DNA from: an uncultured Alphaproteobacteria bacterium
GTDB taxonomy: Bacteria > Pseudomonadota > Alphaproteobacteria > Rhodobacterales > Rhodobacteraceae
Assembly (NCBI GenBank): GCA_902596985.1
Contig: CACJWR010000005.1
Location: 1 to 62,736 of the forward strand
DNA: 62,736 nt
Reading direction: 5' to 3'
Position numbers and translations under genes: made by a program. Each line of letters starts with the position of its first letter. Positions within the stretch are counted from its first letter, which is position 1. This document shows positions 1-10,063 of this stretch, piece after piece. The notes beneath the pieces are model-generated. The model had not been told where the DNA came from. It was given only the letters and a program-made list of their open reading frames with translations, and did not search any database.

Positions 1-1
1 A

Positions 2-463
2 GCCGCAACAAAAATTCTTTCTAAGGAATTTCCTAGTGTTGTAACAAAGACTGGAGTTGATAAAAAGAAATTAAGAAACTTGATCCATAAAGACAATGCA
101 ATACTCAAAAAAATAGAACAAATAGTCCATCCTCTATTAGAGCATTCAAAGGTTGATTTTATACGAGCTAATAGAGATTTGCCTTTGATAGTTTTCGACA
201 TTCCCCTTTTGTTTGAAAAAAAACAGGAGAGAAACTTTGACGCTGTTCTAGTTGTAACCGCTTCGGAGTTGACACAGAAGAATAGAGTGCTGAGCAGAAA
301 GAATATAAAAGAGCAAGATTTTCAGCTTATAAAGCGCAACCAAATGAACGAACAAGAAAAAATAAAAAGAGCTGACTTTCTCATAAACACTGACAAGAGT
401 TTACTAGAAACAAAAAAGGATATTCTAGAAATATACCAAAAAATTAAAGGACTTTTAATATAA
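2..463 (+). CDS. coaE: Dephospho-CoA kinase, C-terminal part (5' end outside window)
   Basis: The frame is open from base 2, so the gene starts before the window; about 153 residues are visible. CoaE phosphorylates the 3'-OH of dephospho-CoA, the last step of coenzyme A synthesis, in the cytoplasm. Family signs are the PLLFEK segment, followed by VLVVTAS with a basic stretch, and the ADFLINTD segment near the end, which matches the usual ADFxIxN/D region. The P-loop would lie upstream and cannot be checked. dnaQ starts one base after the stop codon, so the two are surely cotranscribed; this coaE-dnaQ pairing is common in alphaproteobacteria. Confidence 0.88.
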   Translation, partial: AATKILSKEFPSVVTKTGVDKKKLRNLIHKDNAILKKIEQIVHPLLEHSKVDFIRANRDLPLIVFDIPLLFEKKQERNFDAVLVVTASELTQKNRVLSRKNIKEQDFQLIKRNQMNEQEKIKRADFLINTDKSLLETKKDILEIYQKIKGLLI

Positions 464-464
464 A

Positions 465-1190
465 ATGAGGGAAGTCGTGTTAGACACAGAAACCACAGGT
501 CTGAACCCCGATAAAGGAGATCGAATAGTTGAGATAGGAGCCATAGAGCTTGTAAACCACGTTCCGACAGGGAATACATTCCATAGCTATTTGAATCCTT
601 TATTGGAGAGAGAAATGCCAATTGAGTCTTTTAAAGTTCATGGTCTAACGGTAGATTTTTTATCAGACAAACCCTTGTTTTCTGAGATAATAGAAAATTT
701 AATTATGTTCATTGGTGACTCAAAACTAATAATCCATAACGCAAAGTTTGATATAGGATTTATAAACCATGAAATACTGAGACTCGAGGATAGCAATATT
801 GATGTGTATGAGAAATTACCCTTTAAAGAAATACCAAGTGAAAACATAATTGACACCTTAGAGGTCGCAAAACAAATATACCCTGGGAAATCAGTTTCTT
901 TGGATTCCCTGTGTATTAAGTTTGGTATAGACAACAAAAGAAAAGGTAAACATGGAGCGCTTATCGATAGCGAAATACTGTCAGAGGTCTATTTAGAGTT
1001 GGCAGGAGGAAAACAACCCGGTTTCGAATTTTCAGAGGTAGGCTATAGGACTGATGATAGAAATAAAAAAACAATAGAAAAAAGGAATTTTATTAGAAAA
1101 CATCCATTGGCTGAAAGCAGAGTGTCCCAAGAAGAAATGGAGCTGCACATGGAATTTATTGCTAAGATGAAGAAAAACTTTTGGTACTAG
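465..1190 (+). CDS. dnaQ: DNA polymerase III epsilon subunit (3'-5' proofreading exonuclease)
   Basis: This 241-residue protein is the proofreading exonuclease of the replicative polymerase. All three exonuclease motifs of the DEDDh class are visible: ExoI as LDTETTGL near residues 6-13 (catalytic D and E), ExoII as HNAKFDIGF near residue 92, and ExoIII as HGALIDSEIL near residue 165 with the catalytic His and Asp. Length and order match the family. The gene begins one base after coaE. Its stop codon overlaps the end of the convergent secB by four bases. Confidence 0.93.
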   Translation: MREVVLDTETTGLNPDKGDRIVEIGAIELVNHVPTGNTFHSYLNPLLEREMPIESFKVHGLTVDFLSDKPLFSEIIENLIMFIGDSKLIIHNAKFDIGFINHEILRLEDSNIDVYEKLPFKEIPSENIIDTLEVAKQIYPGKSVSLDSLCIKFGIDNKRKGKHGALIDSEILSEVYLELAGGKQPGFEFSEVGYRTDDRNKKTIEKRNFIRKHPLAESRVSQEEMELHMEFIAKMKKNFWY

Positions 1191-1666
1191 TTTTTATGTT
1201 TAGTCTTATATAGATCGAAAAAGTTAATATTTTTAATGTCGACGTTCGGCATACCACTCTCAATCATTATTTGAGATATTAATCTTCTTATATATGGGAA
1301 AAGCATCTTTGGACACTCAACCTTTATTTGCTTTTCTAGTAAGTTTTCGGTTACATTCGGAAACTTGAATAAACCACAATACGTCATTTCTAATATGAAA
1401 GCTGTTTTTTGGTTAATTTTAGCTTCCAAATTAACAATTAAAGAAACCAATATTTGATTTTCATCTCTTGGTTTATTTTCAATATCTATATTGAGTGAAA
1501 AATCTGTCTTCCCTTTAAAATCATCTTCTGTAAAGTAGGCAAAAGCCTCCTTTTTTTCAAAAGACATATCTCTAACGAACTGCGATAAAAGCTCTATGTC
1601 ATGATTGAATAGTAAATTTTCAACATAGTAACTATATTCATCTGAAGCTATTTGTTTAGAAGACAT
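1187..1666 (-). CDS. secB: Protein-export chaperone SecB
   Basis: This 159-residue protein matches the SecB family in length and in the Y(I/V)xDxSFE-type segment near residue 34 (FVRDMSFEKKEAF). It also has the CPKMLFPYIRRLISQ stretch that normally reads CPxxLFPYxRxxI. SecB tetramers hold preproteins unfolded and hand them to SecA. The C-terminal part is diverged from the usual LPPLLIDPIDF tail and reads NINFFDLYKTK. It is convergent with dnaQ and divergent from the Tim44-domain gene, itself a candidate membrane/export factor. Confidence 0.85.
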   Translation of the reverse strand: MSSKQIASDEYSYYVENLLFNHDIELLSQFVRDMSFEKKEAFAYFTEDDFKGKTDFSLNIDIENKPRDENQILVSLIVNLEAKINQKTAFILEMTYCGLFKFPNVTENLLEKQIKVECPKMLFPYIRRLISQIMIESGMPNVDIKNINFFDLYKTKHKN

Positions 1667-1806
1667 ATAATTTTTAACTTTTATTTATTGTAAGGAACTA
1701 TATACTCCATCTTACAGGTGGACACAATAAAATTAAATCTTATATATCTACTTTAGTAATTTATTTCCTTCTTGAAGGGATAGAAATAAGAATCGGAACA
1801 TAGAGA

Positions 1807-2460
1807 ATGTTACAAATATTTATACTAGCAGCTGTAGCTATATTTCTTTTTTGGCGATTGAGAGCAGTACTCGGTTCTAGAGATGGTTTTGAAAAGACCA
1901 TTAAGGAGATTAAAAAATCAAGCGATGTAATCAGTAACCCGAAGGTTACAGATGAAACCAAAAACGATAGTCCTGACGATGATATTTTCGATTACGTTGA
2001 GGAAAACAGTAAAAATGCCCAGGTGTTCAAACAGATGAAGGAGTTTGACAGCGACTTTAGTGTGAACAAATTTGTTTCTGGTGCAAAGATGGCATATGAG
2101 ATAATTCTGATGGCCTTCGAAAGAGGCGACACTGAAAAACTAAAAACTCTTTTAGAAAAGAAAGTATTAACAAGTTTCAAGTCAGTTATAGATAGAAGAA
2201 AAAAAGATGGGTTTATTGTTGATGCAAAATTTATAGGAATGAGAGACATAAGAATAATCAATGCCTCATTCAGTCAAAAAACAAAAATTGCTGACGTCAC
2301 GTTATCATTTAAATCCGAAATAACAACTGTTGTAAAGGACAGTAAGGGAGATATAATTGAAGGCCATCCAGATGAGATAAAGAAACAAAAGGACACTTGG
2401 ATTTTCACCAAAAATCTATCTGATAAAAGCCCTGTATGGTTTTTAAAATCCACTTTATGA
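1807..2460 (+). CDS. Tim44-domain membrane-anchored protein (TimA type)
   Basis: This 217-residue protein has an N-terminal transmembrane helix (residues 2-17), a short acidic linker and a Tim44-like domain from about residue 70 to the end. The domain shows the FVSGAKMAYEIILMAFERGDTE segment, broken here at about 20 residues in the usual position, followed by a variable hydrolase-like fold. Bacterial members are bacterial relatives of mitochondrial Tim44 and are found next to secB and smr in Rhodobacterales. It is probably anchored in the inner membrane facing the cytoplasm or intermembrane space. Substrate and partner are unknown. The lytic transglycosylase gene mltA that often follows is absent here. 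Confidence 0.78.
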   Translation: MLQIFILAAVAIFLFWRLRAVLGSRDGFEKTIKEIKKSSDVISNPKVTDETKNDSPDDDIFDYVEENSKNAQVFKQMKEFDSDFSVNKFVSGAKMAYEIILMAFERGDTEKLKTLLEKKVLTSFKSVIDRRKKDGFIVDAKFIGMRDIRIINASFSQKTKIADVTLSFKSEITTVVKDSKGDIIEGHPDEIKKQKDTWIFTKNLSDKSPVWFLKSTL

Positions 2461-2474
2461 AAAAAGAAAAAATC

Positions 2475-3040
2475 ATGCAAAAAACTAAAGACCAGCTTTT
2501 ATGGGAAGATTTTGTTGTAAAGAACAATATAAAAAAAAAATTTCGAGTGACAGTAGAACTAATTCAAGTAGCTTAAATTACAAAAAAACTTTCTCGAAGA
2601 AGGACCCTGTTTCTCATTCAGATAAAAGGTTAAGTACATTTGTAAACGCGAAGCTTCTTTCTGAAATGAGTTCTCCAAAAATCAATTTAAATATAGAAAA
2701 AAATAAGCTTAAACGAATAAAAAGTGGAAGAATTAATATTGAAGGGACCATAGATCTCCATGGATCCTCTCTAAAAGAAGCGAAAGCGCGTTTACAACTA
2801 TTTATTGGTGAAAGTTTCCAACGCAATAAGCGTCTTTTGTTGATCATCACTGGAAAGGGTAGAAATTCAAAGCCTAACATCCATGGAAAAAAGCAAACAA
2901 TAAAAAGTGAAATTAATAAATGGCTTTCAGAAGATTTTTATAGGGATAAAGTACAGTATATATCGAAGGCTTTAGATAAGCATGGAGGTGAAGGTGCTTA
3001 CTACTTTTTTCTTGTAAAATCAAAGAACATATTTTCTTAA
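2475..3040 (+). CDS. Smr (MutS2 C-terminal type) domain protein, frame broken at an A10 run
   Basis: The Smr domain is clear in the downstream frame: DLHGSSLKEAKARLQLFI, LLIITGKG and YYFFLVKSK are the conserved blocks of this nucleic-acid endonuclease or binding domain. The normal N-terminus of this family (xxEDxxLWxxV) lies in a different frame: ATG at 2475 gives MQKTKDQLLWEDFVVKNNIK. The two frames join at the ten-A run at 2531-2540. One extra A, or two fewer, would restore a single 188-residue protein. The only ATG of the downstream frame (2501) has no convincing ribosome site. It overlaps the convergent hslU end by 21 bases. Confidence 0.7.
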
Positions 3041-4331
3041 GTCAGCAGTTTTGGATAGACTTCCAACGTGCTTTTCAACAAGTTTTGAATCGATCACTAC
3101 TGTTTTCCCCTTTAAGTCAGGTGCATTGAAGCTAACGTTTTCAAGCACTTTCTCTAAAATTGTATGTAGCCTTCTCGCCCCAATATTTTCTATATTAAAA
3201 TTTACTTCTTCCGCCAATGAACATATCTTTTCAATACCGTCGTCTCCAAAAATCAGCTCGACACCTTCGGTCTTGATCAATTCAATATACTGTTTTGTAA
3301 GACTGTTATCAGTATCAGTTAAAATTCTTTTAAAATGCTCTTTTTTTAATGGGCTTAGCTGTACTCTTATAGGAAGACGCCCTTGTAATTCTGGGAGAAG
3401 ATCAGATGGTTTCGAAAGATGGAAAGCACCCGAGCAAATAAAAAGAATTTGATCTGTTTTAATGGGCCCGTATTTGGTGGATACTATCGTACCTTCAATT
3501 AGCGGGAGTAAATCGCGCTGAACCCCTTCTCGACTCACTTCTGCAGATTTCGATGTGGAGTTAGTACATACTTTATCTATTTCATCTATGAAGACAATAC
3601 CACTTTGTTCTACTCTAGTCTTGGCGTCTTTCTGTATAACTTCGTCATCCAAAAGCTTTTCCATTTCTTGATCAATAAGTATTTTGTGACTTTCCCTGAC
3701 CTTTAATTTTTTCTTTTTTTTGAGTGAACCAAAATTTTTCCCAAAAATATCGCTTAGGTTCATTACGCCCATGGAACCACTTTGAGATCCAGGTAAGTCT
3801 ACCATAGGAAGGGAATTACTTTTTTCAAAGACTTCTATTTCTACTTCCTTTTCATCTAAAAGGCCGTCTCTCAATTTTTTTCTAAATGACTCTAGGGTTG
3901 ACTCTCTTGCTTCTTCCCCAGCGATATATTTCAACACAACATTCTCTGCTTCGCCTTTTGCTTTTTCATAAAGAGACTTACTCATTTCTTGTTTAACTAA
4001 AATGATAGCATTTTCTAAGAGATCTCGAATTATTTGATCAACATCTCTTCCAACGTATCCTACCTCTGTAAATTTTGTAGCTTCGACTTTTAAAAAAAGG
4101 TGCTTTTGCTAATTTGGACAAGCGGCGAGATATTTCAGTCTTGCCAACACCCGTGGGGCCGATCATAAGTAAGTTTTTAGGGTATATTTCATCTTTTATA
4201 TCATCTGTTAACTGTTGGTGCCTCCACCGATTTCTGAGTGCAATCGCAACAGATTTTTTCGCTTCTTCTTGACCTATTATGAAGCGATCTAATTCTTTTA
4301 CTATTTGTCTAGGGGTTAAATTGTTCAACAT
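3020..4331 (-). CDS. hslU: HslU ATPase subunit of the HslUV protease, frameshifted
   Basis: HslU is the AAA+ unfoldase that feeds HslV. The N-terminal part (4331 down to about 4098) carries [17 protein letters not shown] and Walker [10 protein letters not shown]. The rest (from about 4090 down) carries Walker B IVFIDEID, the sensor region and the C-terminal DLRKYVL tail that inserts into HslV. The two lie in different frames. The junction is a run of seven T and four A on the coding strand (plus-strand 4088-4098): skipping one base turns a nonsense tail into [16 protein letters not shown], the canonical continuation. No other damage is visible, so this is either a recent or technical indel or a slippage site. 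The start is two bases after hslV. Confidence 0.85.
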
Positions 4332-4332
4332 A

Positions 4333-4869
4333 TTAGCTCGAATTCAAAGTTAAGTGTATTATCTTATCGTTAGTGTAAACACATATTTCTGAAGCAATGT
4401 TAATAGCTTTTATAGCAATTTCTTCTGAACTGTCTTTCTCCTCGTAAAGCGCTCTTGCAGCAGCCAAGGCGAAATTTCCACCAGAACCTACAGATGCTAT
4501 ATTGTTTTCTGGCTCTAAAACATCACCTGCACCAGTTATTATTAATAGTTCCGCCCCGTCGGAAACTATCATCATGGCTTCTAAATTTCTTAAATACTTG
4601 TCAGTTCTCCAATCCTTAGCAAGCTCTACTGATGCTTTCGATAATTGACCTGGGTATTTTTCAAGTTTCCCTTCTAATCTTTCTATAAGTGTAAAGGCAT
4701 CAGCAGTTGAACCCGCAAAACCAGCTATGATTTCATAGCCTTCATTTTTGATAGATCTAATTTTCTGTGCTGTGCCTTTTATTATTGTGTTACCTAAACT
4801 TACTTGACCGTCACCTGCAATTGTTACACTTCCGTTTTTTCTAACACCAACTATAGTCGTTCCATGCAT
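4333..4869 (-). CDS. hslV: HslV peptidase subunit of the HslUV protease
   Basis: HslV is the proteasome-like threonine peptidase that forms the core of HslUV. The mature catalytic N-terminus is visible as MHG followed by [10 protein letters not shown], and the [15 protein letters not shown] and [17 protein letters not shown] blocks are typical. I chose the ATG directly before HGTTIV (178 residues); a GTG three codons upstream is possible. It starts only a few bases after infB ends and is followed at once by hslU, so hslVU probably rides on the infB transcript. Confidence 0.92.
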   Translation of the reverse strand: MHGTTIVGVRKNGSVTIAGDGQVSLGNTIIKGTAQKIRSIKNEGYEIIAGFAGSTADAFTLIERLEGKLEKYPGQLSKASVELAKDWRTDKYLRNLEAMMIVSDGAELLIITGAGDVLEPENNIASVGSGGNFALAAARALYEEKDSSEEIAIKAINIASEICVYTNDKIIHLTLNSS

Positions 4870-4885
4870 ATTATTCACATTAAGG

Positions 4886-7285
4886 TCAGTTTAAAGTTCT
4901 TGCCACTTCCTGGGTCGTAAAAATTTCTATAACATCATCCTTTCTTATATCCTCATATGCTTCAAATGCCATTCCACACTCTTGGCCAGACTGTACCTCT
5001 TTAACTTCATCTTTAAATCTTTTTAGCGTTTTTAATTTTCCTGTATGTATAACTACATCTTCCCTTAAGAGACGAACACCAACATCTCTTTTAGCGTGCC
5101 CTTCTGTAACTATGCAACCAGCTATCTTCCCAACCCCAGTTATTTTGAACACCTCTTGTATTTTTGCATAACCTATAAATGTTTCTCTTATTTCTGGAGA
5201 CAGGAGTCCCTCCGCCGCTTTTGTTATGTCGTCTACAAGATCATATATTATAGAGTAATATCTTATATCAATTTTTTTCTGACTGGCGCTTTCTCTCGCA
5301 GCTGTGTTAGCCCTCACGTTAAACCCTATAATTATAGAATTTGATGACAATGCCAGAGTAATGTCACTTTCAGTTATAGCTCCTACGCCTGAATGAACAA
5401 CTCTAACCTCGACTTCCTCACTTTTTATTTTTTCCATCGCTTGGACAATAGCCTCACCGGATCCCCTAACATCACTTTTAACTATGATTGGAAGAAAAGA
5501 TAATTTCTCGTCTTCCTTAGCTTTAGCCAACAATTGATCAAGTGAAGAACCCATGCCTACAGTATTTTTTTTGTTTTTTATATTTTGTTCTCTGTAAAGA
5601 GAAATTTCTCTGGCCTTTGCCTCAGTTGGCAAAACATTTAGAATATCGCCAGCTTCTGGGGTGCCATTTAAGCCTAATACTTCTACTGGCGTTGAAGGTA
5701 GAGCTAAGTCAATTTTTTCTTTTTTATCGTTAAAAAGCGCTCTTACTTTACCCCATTGTTGACCTACTACGAAGATATCACCCTTCTTTAAAGTACCTTT
5801 TTGAACTAAAACCGTAGCTACGGGACCTCTCCCCATATCCAGTTTTGCTTCAACTACTGTTCCTTCTGCTGGTCTTTTTTCGTTGGTTCTAAGCTCTAAT
5901 AGTTCAGCTTGTAAGGTTATGTTTTCAAGCAATTTTTCCAAACCAGTACCATTTGCCGCTGATATTTCTGCCTCCAGAACATCGCCTGACATACTCTCAA
6001 CAATAATCCCCTGCTGTAATAGCTCTGTTCTTACTTTGTTTGGATCAGAGCCTTGTTTGTCTATTTTATTTATCGCTACAATCATTGGAACTTTTGCTTC
6101 CTTGGCATGATTGATTGCTTCAATTGTTTGTGGCTTTACACTGTCATCTGCTGCAACAACTAATACTACAATATCAGTGATAGTTGCACCCCTAGATCTC
6201 ATATTGCTAAATGCTTCATGTCCAGGCGTATCAAGGAACGTTAGCTTTTGATTTTTATTGACGGTAATTTGATATGCTCCTATGTGCTGGGTTATACCTC
6301 CGGCTTCACTAGAAACAATATTTGTTTTTCTGAGAGAGTCTAGCAGTGTAGTCTTCCCATGATCTACATGGCCCATTATTGTAACAACAGGTGGCCTTGG
6401 GGATTTAGCGTCTTCATTTTTATCATCAATGTTAATTATTACATCTTCTACATCAGCATCCGAAACTCTGATAGCGTGGTGACCAAATTCTTCAACTAAT
6501 AAAGTAGCCGTATCTATATCAATAGCTTGGTTTTTTGTAACCATTATACCATTTGTCATTAGTTTTTTTACTAAATCAGCAGATCGTTCTGCCATTCTGT
6601 TGGCAAGCTCTTGTACAGTGAGAGGAGTGTCTGGGATTTGAACGTCTCGAATAATCTTTTCTCTTTCCATAGAGGTCTCTAGCATTTGCCGTTTTTCTTT
6701 TTCTTGTCTTCTTCTTAGAGAAGCAATAGAACGTTGGCGGCCTCCATCATCTCCTAAAGCCTGTGTTATGGTAATCTTGCCAGATCTTCTCTTGTTTTCA
6801 ATTAACTTTGTAGATTTAAAATTTGACTTTTCACCATTATCTCTTGTTTTACTTTCATAAGATGTTTTTTGATTGCTTTCGGTTTTTGTTCTCTTTTTTG
6901 ATCCAGTTACATCGGGTGTTTCTAAATTTATAGAGTCAGGAATTTTATTTTGATCTTTTACCTCTGTTGGCTTAGGTTCTTTATCTAAAGATTTTTTTTC
7001 TTGTTTGTTTTGCTCCAGTAATTTTTTTTCCTCCGCTCTAGAAGCTTCTATGGCTTTTTTTCGTCTCAATATCTCTTCATTTTCATTAGTCTCTATCTCG
7101 GCAACCACATTTTTATTGTTTTCTTCAATTACAGGACCCTTTTTCGAAATCAGCAGCTTTTTCTTTTTTGTTTCTACTACAACGGATTTGGATCTACCAT
7201 GCGAGAAGCTTTGTCGAACTGTATTGGTTCCACTTTTAAGCCCCAAGACCTTGGGTTTGTTGTCTCTGTTTTCACTATCAGTCAT
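4886..7285 (-). CDS. infB: Translation initiation factor IF-2
   Basis: IF-2 is the GTPase that brings initiator tRNA to the 30S subunit. The protein (about 799 residues) has a long charged Lys/Glu-rich N-terminal region, and then the GTPase with [11 protein letters not shown] (G1), DTPGHEAF (G3) and NKIDK (G4), followed by domains II-IV. ATG at 7285 is used; a GTG three codons upstream is the alternative, and neither has a strong ribosome site. It follows ylxR, in the usual nusA-ylxR-infB order. The usual downstream rbfA/truB are absent and hslVU follows instead. Confidence 0.95.
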   Translation of the reverse strand: MTDSENRDNKPKVLGLKSGTNTVRQSFSHGRSKSVVVETKKKKLLISKKGPVIEENNKNVVAEIETNENEEILRRKKAIEASRAEEKKLLEQNKQEKKSLDKEPKPTEVKDQNKIPDSINLETPDVTGSKKRTKTESNQKTSYESKTRDNGEKSNFKSTKLIENKRRSGKITITQALGDDGGRQRSIASLRRRQEKEKRQMLETSMEREKIIRDVQIPDTPLTVQELANRMAERSADLVKKLMTNGIMVTKNQAIDIDTATLLVEEFGHHAIRVSDADVEDVIINIDDKNEDAKSPRPPVVTIMGHVDHGKTTLLDSLRKTNIVSSEAGGITQHIGAYQITVNKNQKLTFLDTPGHEAFSNMRSRGATITDIVVLVVAADDSVKPQTIEAINHAKEAKVPMIVAINKIDKQGSDPNKVRTELLQQGIIVESMSGDVLEAEISAANGTGLEKLLENITLQAELLELRTNEKRPAEGTVVEAKLDMGRGPVATVLVQKGTLKKGDIFVVGQQWGKVRALFNDKKEKIDLALPSTPVEVLGLNGTPEAGDILNVLPTEAKAREISLYREQNIKNKKNTVGMGSSLDQLLAKAKEDEKLSFLPIIVKSDVRGSGEAIVQAMEKIKSEEVEVRVVHSGVGAITESDITLALSSNSIIIGFNVRANTAARESASQKKIDIRYYSIIYDLVDDITKAAEGLLSPEIRETFIGYAKIQEVFKITGVGKIAGCIVTEGHAKRDVGVRLLREDVVIHTGKLKTLKRFKDEVKEVQSGQECGMAFEAYEDIRKDDVIEIFTTQEVARTLN

Positions 7286-7300
7286 CGCAATCACTATTAA

Positions 7301-7870
7301 TTAATGGTTATCTATAAAACCTTTTAGTTTATTTAAGTCCACTTGAATAGTTTTTTTAAAATTTTTGGAAAAAATACCAACATATTTGACATTAATCTTA
7401 CCAGTGCTTTTTTCTAAATCTTTTTGTTCAAGCAAGCTTTCAAAAATTGAAACATTTTCAGAGGCAAAAAAAGATTTGTCAGCCAAGCTCTTTGCACCCA
7501 TAGCTACAATTATTAAACAGTGTCTATTTTTTACTAATCGCGTTTTTATCGCGTCCAAACCTATAGCCAAAACACCAGATTTTTTTGTCATAGAAATGCT
7601 GCTCTGAATTTTCTTCCTGATAATCATTTCAATTATAGAGACCAGGTCTGGTGAGAAAATTTTTGAGACACCGAAATAGGTTTTTAAATCTTCTTTTCTT
7701 AAAATATCAACTATAAGGGCTTTATCGGCGGGTAGCCAAACCGATTTTCCGGGGAGCTTATCGCACAAATCTGGAATCAATTTATTATCTGGGCTTAGAC
7801 AAATCTTTATGAAATCATCTTTGTTAATACTGGAGCTATTCAAGAAGACCTTTTTATTCAAAACCACCAA
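7301..7870 (-). CDS. ylxR: YlxR (DUF448) family RNA-binding protein with L7Ae-like C-terminal part, diverged
   Basis: Position between nusA and infB and the segment LIPDLCDKLPGKSVWLPADKALI identify the family, which usually reads PDLxxKLPGRGxWV. The usual N-terminal RxCxVTxE motif is absent, so this copy is diverged. The second half, with KKSGVLAIGLDAIK and LIIVAMGAKSLADK, resembles the ribosomal L7Ae-like part found fused to YlxR in alphaproteobacteria. Members bind RNA; a precise role here is unknown. Length is 189 residues. Confidence 0.75.
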   Translation of the reverse strand: MVVLNKKVFLNSSSINKDDFIKICLSPDNKLIPDLCDKLPGKSVWLPADKALIVDILRKEDLKTYFGVSKIFSPDLVSIIEMIIRKKIQSSISMTKKSGVLAIGLDAIKTRLVKNRHCLIIVAMGAKSLADKSFFASENVSIFESLLEQKDLEKSTGKINVKYVGIFSKNFKKTIQVDLNKLKGFIDNH

Positions 7871-7879
7871 TCTCTTTTC

Positions 7880-9466
7880 TTATTTTACAAGAGATTTAAT
7901 TATCTCTTCGGACTCTTCTTTTGTAACCCATCCTAGCATTTCCCTTGCCTTCATGATAAGTTGCTGAGCCTCAGAAAGTGAAAGCTCAAAATGTTCGAGG
8001 AGACCCTCATCTCTCACCCTTTTTCCGTCAACAGTTGTATAGCCACCAGCTAATTCCCAATCTGCACAGGTAGCGAACTCCTTAAGAGATTTTATCCCAT
8101 CTTTAACTAATACTTCCAGCATTTGTGGGTTTAACCCCTCGAAGTTTAACAAATCATCCTCAATCCCATTTGACTTTGCAAAATCCAAAGATTTTTTATT
8201 AAGGTTCTCGAGATAATCTTTCGCTCTCTCTTGCAATTCTGTTGCAGTTTCTTCGTCGAAACCATCTATCGAGCTGATCTCACTTGATTCGACATAAGCA
8301 ACCTCTTCCATAGTAGAAAAACCTTCGGATACAAGAAGCTGAGCAACCATCTCATCAACATTTAGATGCTCCATGAAAAGATTTGATCTTTCGTTGAATT
8401 CTTCTTGTCGTCTTTGCGACTCATCTTCTTCAGTCAAGATGTCAATGTCATATTCAGTTAACTGACTTGCAAGCCTCACATTTTGTCCTCTACGGCCAAT
8501 CGCTAAAGATAGTTGATCATTTGGGACCACAACCTCTATTCTCTTTGCATCCTCATCGAGAACGACTTTACTCACCTCAGCCGGTTGAAGCGCGTTAACA
8601 AGAAAAGTAGGTGCATCATCATTCCAGGGAATAATATCGATTTTTTCTCCCTGGAGTTCATTTACCACTGCTTGAACTCTGCTACCTCGCATCCCGACGC
8701 ATGCGCCAACAGGGTCTATGGAGCTATCATGAGATAAAACACCAATTTTTGCTCGACTACCAGGATCACGACAAACTGTCTTAATGTCAATTATACCGTC
8801 ATAAATTTCAGGAACCTCCATTTTAAATAATTCCACTAGAAACTCAGAATTAGTTCTAGATAGAAATATCTGTGGCCCTCTTGTGTCTTCTTTAACTTCT
8901 TTTATGTAAGCTCTAACTCTATCACCAACTCGCAGAACCTCTCTTCTAATCAACTGATCTCTTTTCAATACTGCTTCGGCTCTTCCTAAGTCCACTATCA
9001 CGTTACCGTATTCAACTCTCTTGACCTGACCGTTTATAATTTGCCCAACCTTGTCTTTATATTCCTCATACTGCCTTGCACGGTCAGCCTCTCGTACTTT
9101 TTGAACAATTATTTGTTTTGCTGCTTGTGCAGCTATTCTACCAAAATCCATCGGAGGCAACTGCTCTTCTATAAAACCATCGAGAGTCACTTGAGGGTCA
9201 ATTTTTTTTGCATCAGCTTCGTTAATTTCTGTGAAATGGTTTTCGACTTTCTCAACAACCTTTCGCCATCTCGACATTGATACCGTTCCTGATCTTGAGT
9301 CAATTTCAGCTCTTATGTCATACTCCTGACCGTATTTGGATTTCGCAGCTTTAGCTAGGCTCTCTTCCATTGCATCGATTACTAGCTTTGGGTCAATTAA
9401 TTTTTCTTTAGCTACAGCATCAGCTATTTGAATAAGCTCACTACCACTTCCTGATGAAATATTCAT
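7880..9466 (-). CDS. nusA: Transcription termination/antitermination factor NusA
   Basis: NusA binds RNA polymerase and controls pausing, termination and antitermination. The 528-residue protein shows the N-terminal polymerase-binding domain (ELIQIADAVAKEKLI), the S1 domain around residues 135-200 (GQIINGQVKRVEYGNVIVDLG), and two KH domains with DPVGACVGMRGSRV and LSLAIGRRGQNVRLAS. The acidic C-terminal helix-hairpin repeats follow, ending near residue 528. The start overlaps the rimP stop by four bases. Confidence 0.95.
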   Translation of the reverse strand: MNISSGSGSELIQIADAVAKEKLIDPKLVIDAMEESLAKAAKSKYGQEYDIRAEIDSRSGTVSMSRWRKVVEKVENHFTEINEADAKKIDPQVTLDGFIEEQLPPMDFGRIAAQAAKQIIVQKVREADRARQYEEYKDKVGQIINGQVKRVEYGNVIVDLGRAEAVLKRDQLIRREVLRVGDRVRAYIKEVKEDTRGPQIFLSRTNSEFLVELFKMEVPEIYDGIIDIKTVCRDPGSRAKIGVLSHDSSIDPVGACVGMRGSRVQAVVNELQGEKIDIIPWNDDAPTFLVNALQPAEVSKVVLDEDAKRIEVVVPNDQLSLAIGRRGQNVRLASQLTEYDIDILTEEDESQRRQEEFNERSNLFMEHLNVDEMVAQLLVSEGFSTMEEVAYVESSEISSIDGFDEETATELQERAKDYLENLNKKSLDFAKSNGIEDDLLNFEGLNPQMLEVLVKDGIKSLKEFATCADWELAGGYTTVDGKRVRDEGLLEHFELSLSEAQQLIMKAREMLGWVTKEESEEIIKSLVK

Positions 9467-9957
9467 TTAAACTCCATTTCTTTTATACTGTTTATAGACA
9501 TCCCTTCTAAATCTATTTTAATATCTAAAACGCGAGATAAGTCTAAGCATGTCTCTCCATTATTATTCAATAAGGTCAATGAATTTTGGCTATGGGCAAT
9601 TAATTTTCCTCTTCCTGAGTAGGTTTCACTTTTTACCTTTACGTTGTGATTTTTATATTTTGTAAAATCATCCAACGAGGAAAGGTATCTATCTATTCCA
9701 GCAGAAGACACCTCGAGCCTAAAGGGATCTTTTATTATGTTTTCAATATCCAAAAGAGAATTTATTTCCACTGAAATGTCTGCGCATTCATCTATTGTAA
9801 CTCTACGATCTGTCCTATCTAGAAAAACCAACAATTTTAACTCTTTACCTTTCCGAAACTGTATCTTAACTATCCTAAATCCCTTATCTAAAATAAGAGG
9901 CTCTAAAGCCTTATATATTTTTTTCTCAGTAGAGGTGTTTGCAATTAAATTTAACAA
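9463..9957 (-). CDS. rimP: Ribosome maturation factor RimP
   Basis: RimP assists 30S subunit maturation. The segments LEPLILDKGFRIVKIQFRKG and PFRLEVSSAGIDRYLSSLDDF are typical. The longest frame would begin at 9993, but its first nine codons translate a Rho-independent terminator (GGGC stem and nine T). I therefore start at the TTG at 9955-9957, which has a GGAG ribosome site seven bases ahead, giving about 164 residues. It is first in the rimP-nusA-ylxR-infB block. Confidence 0.82.
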   Translation of the reverse strand: MLNLIANTSTEKKIYKALEPLILDKGFRIVKIQFRKGKELKLLVFLDRTDRRVTIDECADISVEINSLLDIENIIKDPFRLEVSSAGIDRYLSSLDDFTKYKNHNVKVKSETYSGRGKLIAHSQNSLTLLNNNGETCLDLSRVLDIKIDLEGMSINSIKEMEFK

Positions 9958-9968
9958 TAAAGGGCTCC

Positions 9969-9991
9969 AAAAAAAAAGGGCCTCAAAGCCC
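9969..9991 (-). terminator. Rho-independent terminator between the SDHAF4-type gene and rimP
   Basis: On the minus strand a GGGC/GCCC stem (9988-9991 with 9978-9981) is followed by nine T (9977-9969). It lies downstream of the small gene at 10064-10243 and just before rimP, and fits termination of the former. Confidence 0.7.
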
Positions 9992-10063
9992 AAAAATCTA
10001 AAACCAAATGATTGGCTGACTTATACAAGGTTTTTGGATTTAATACAATAGTAAATTGATATT

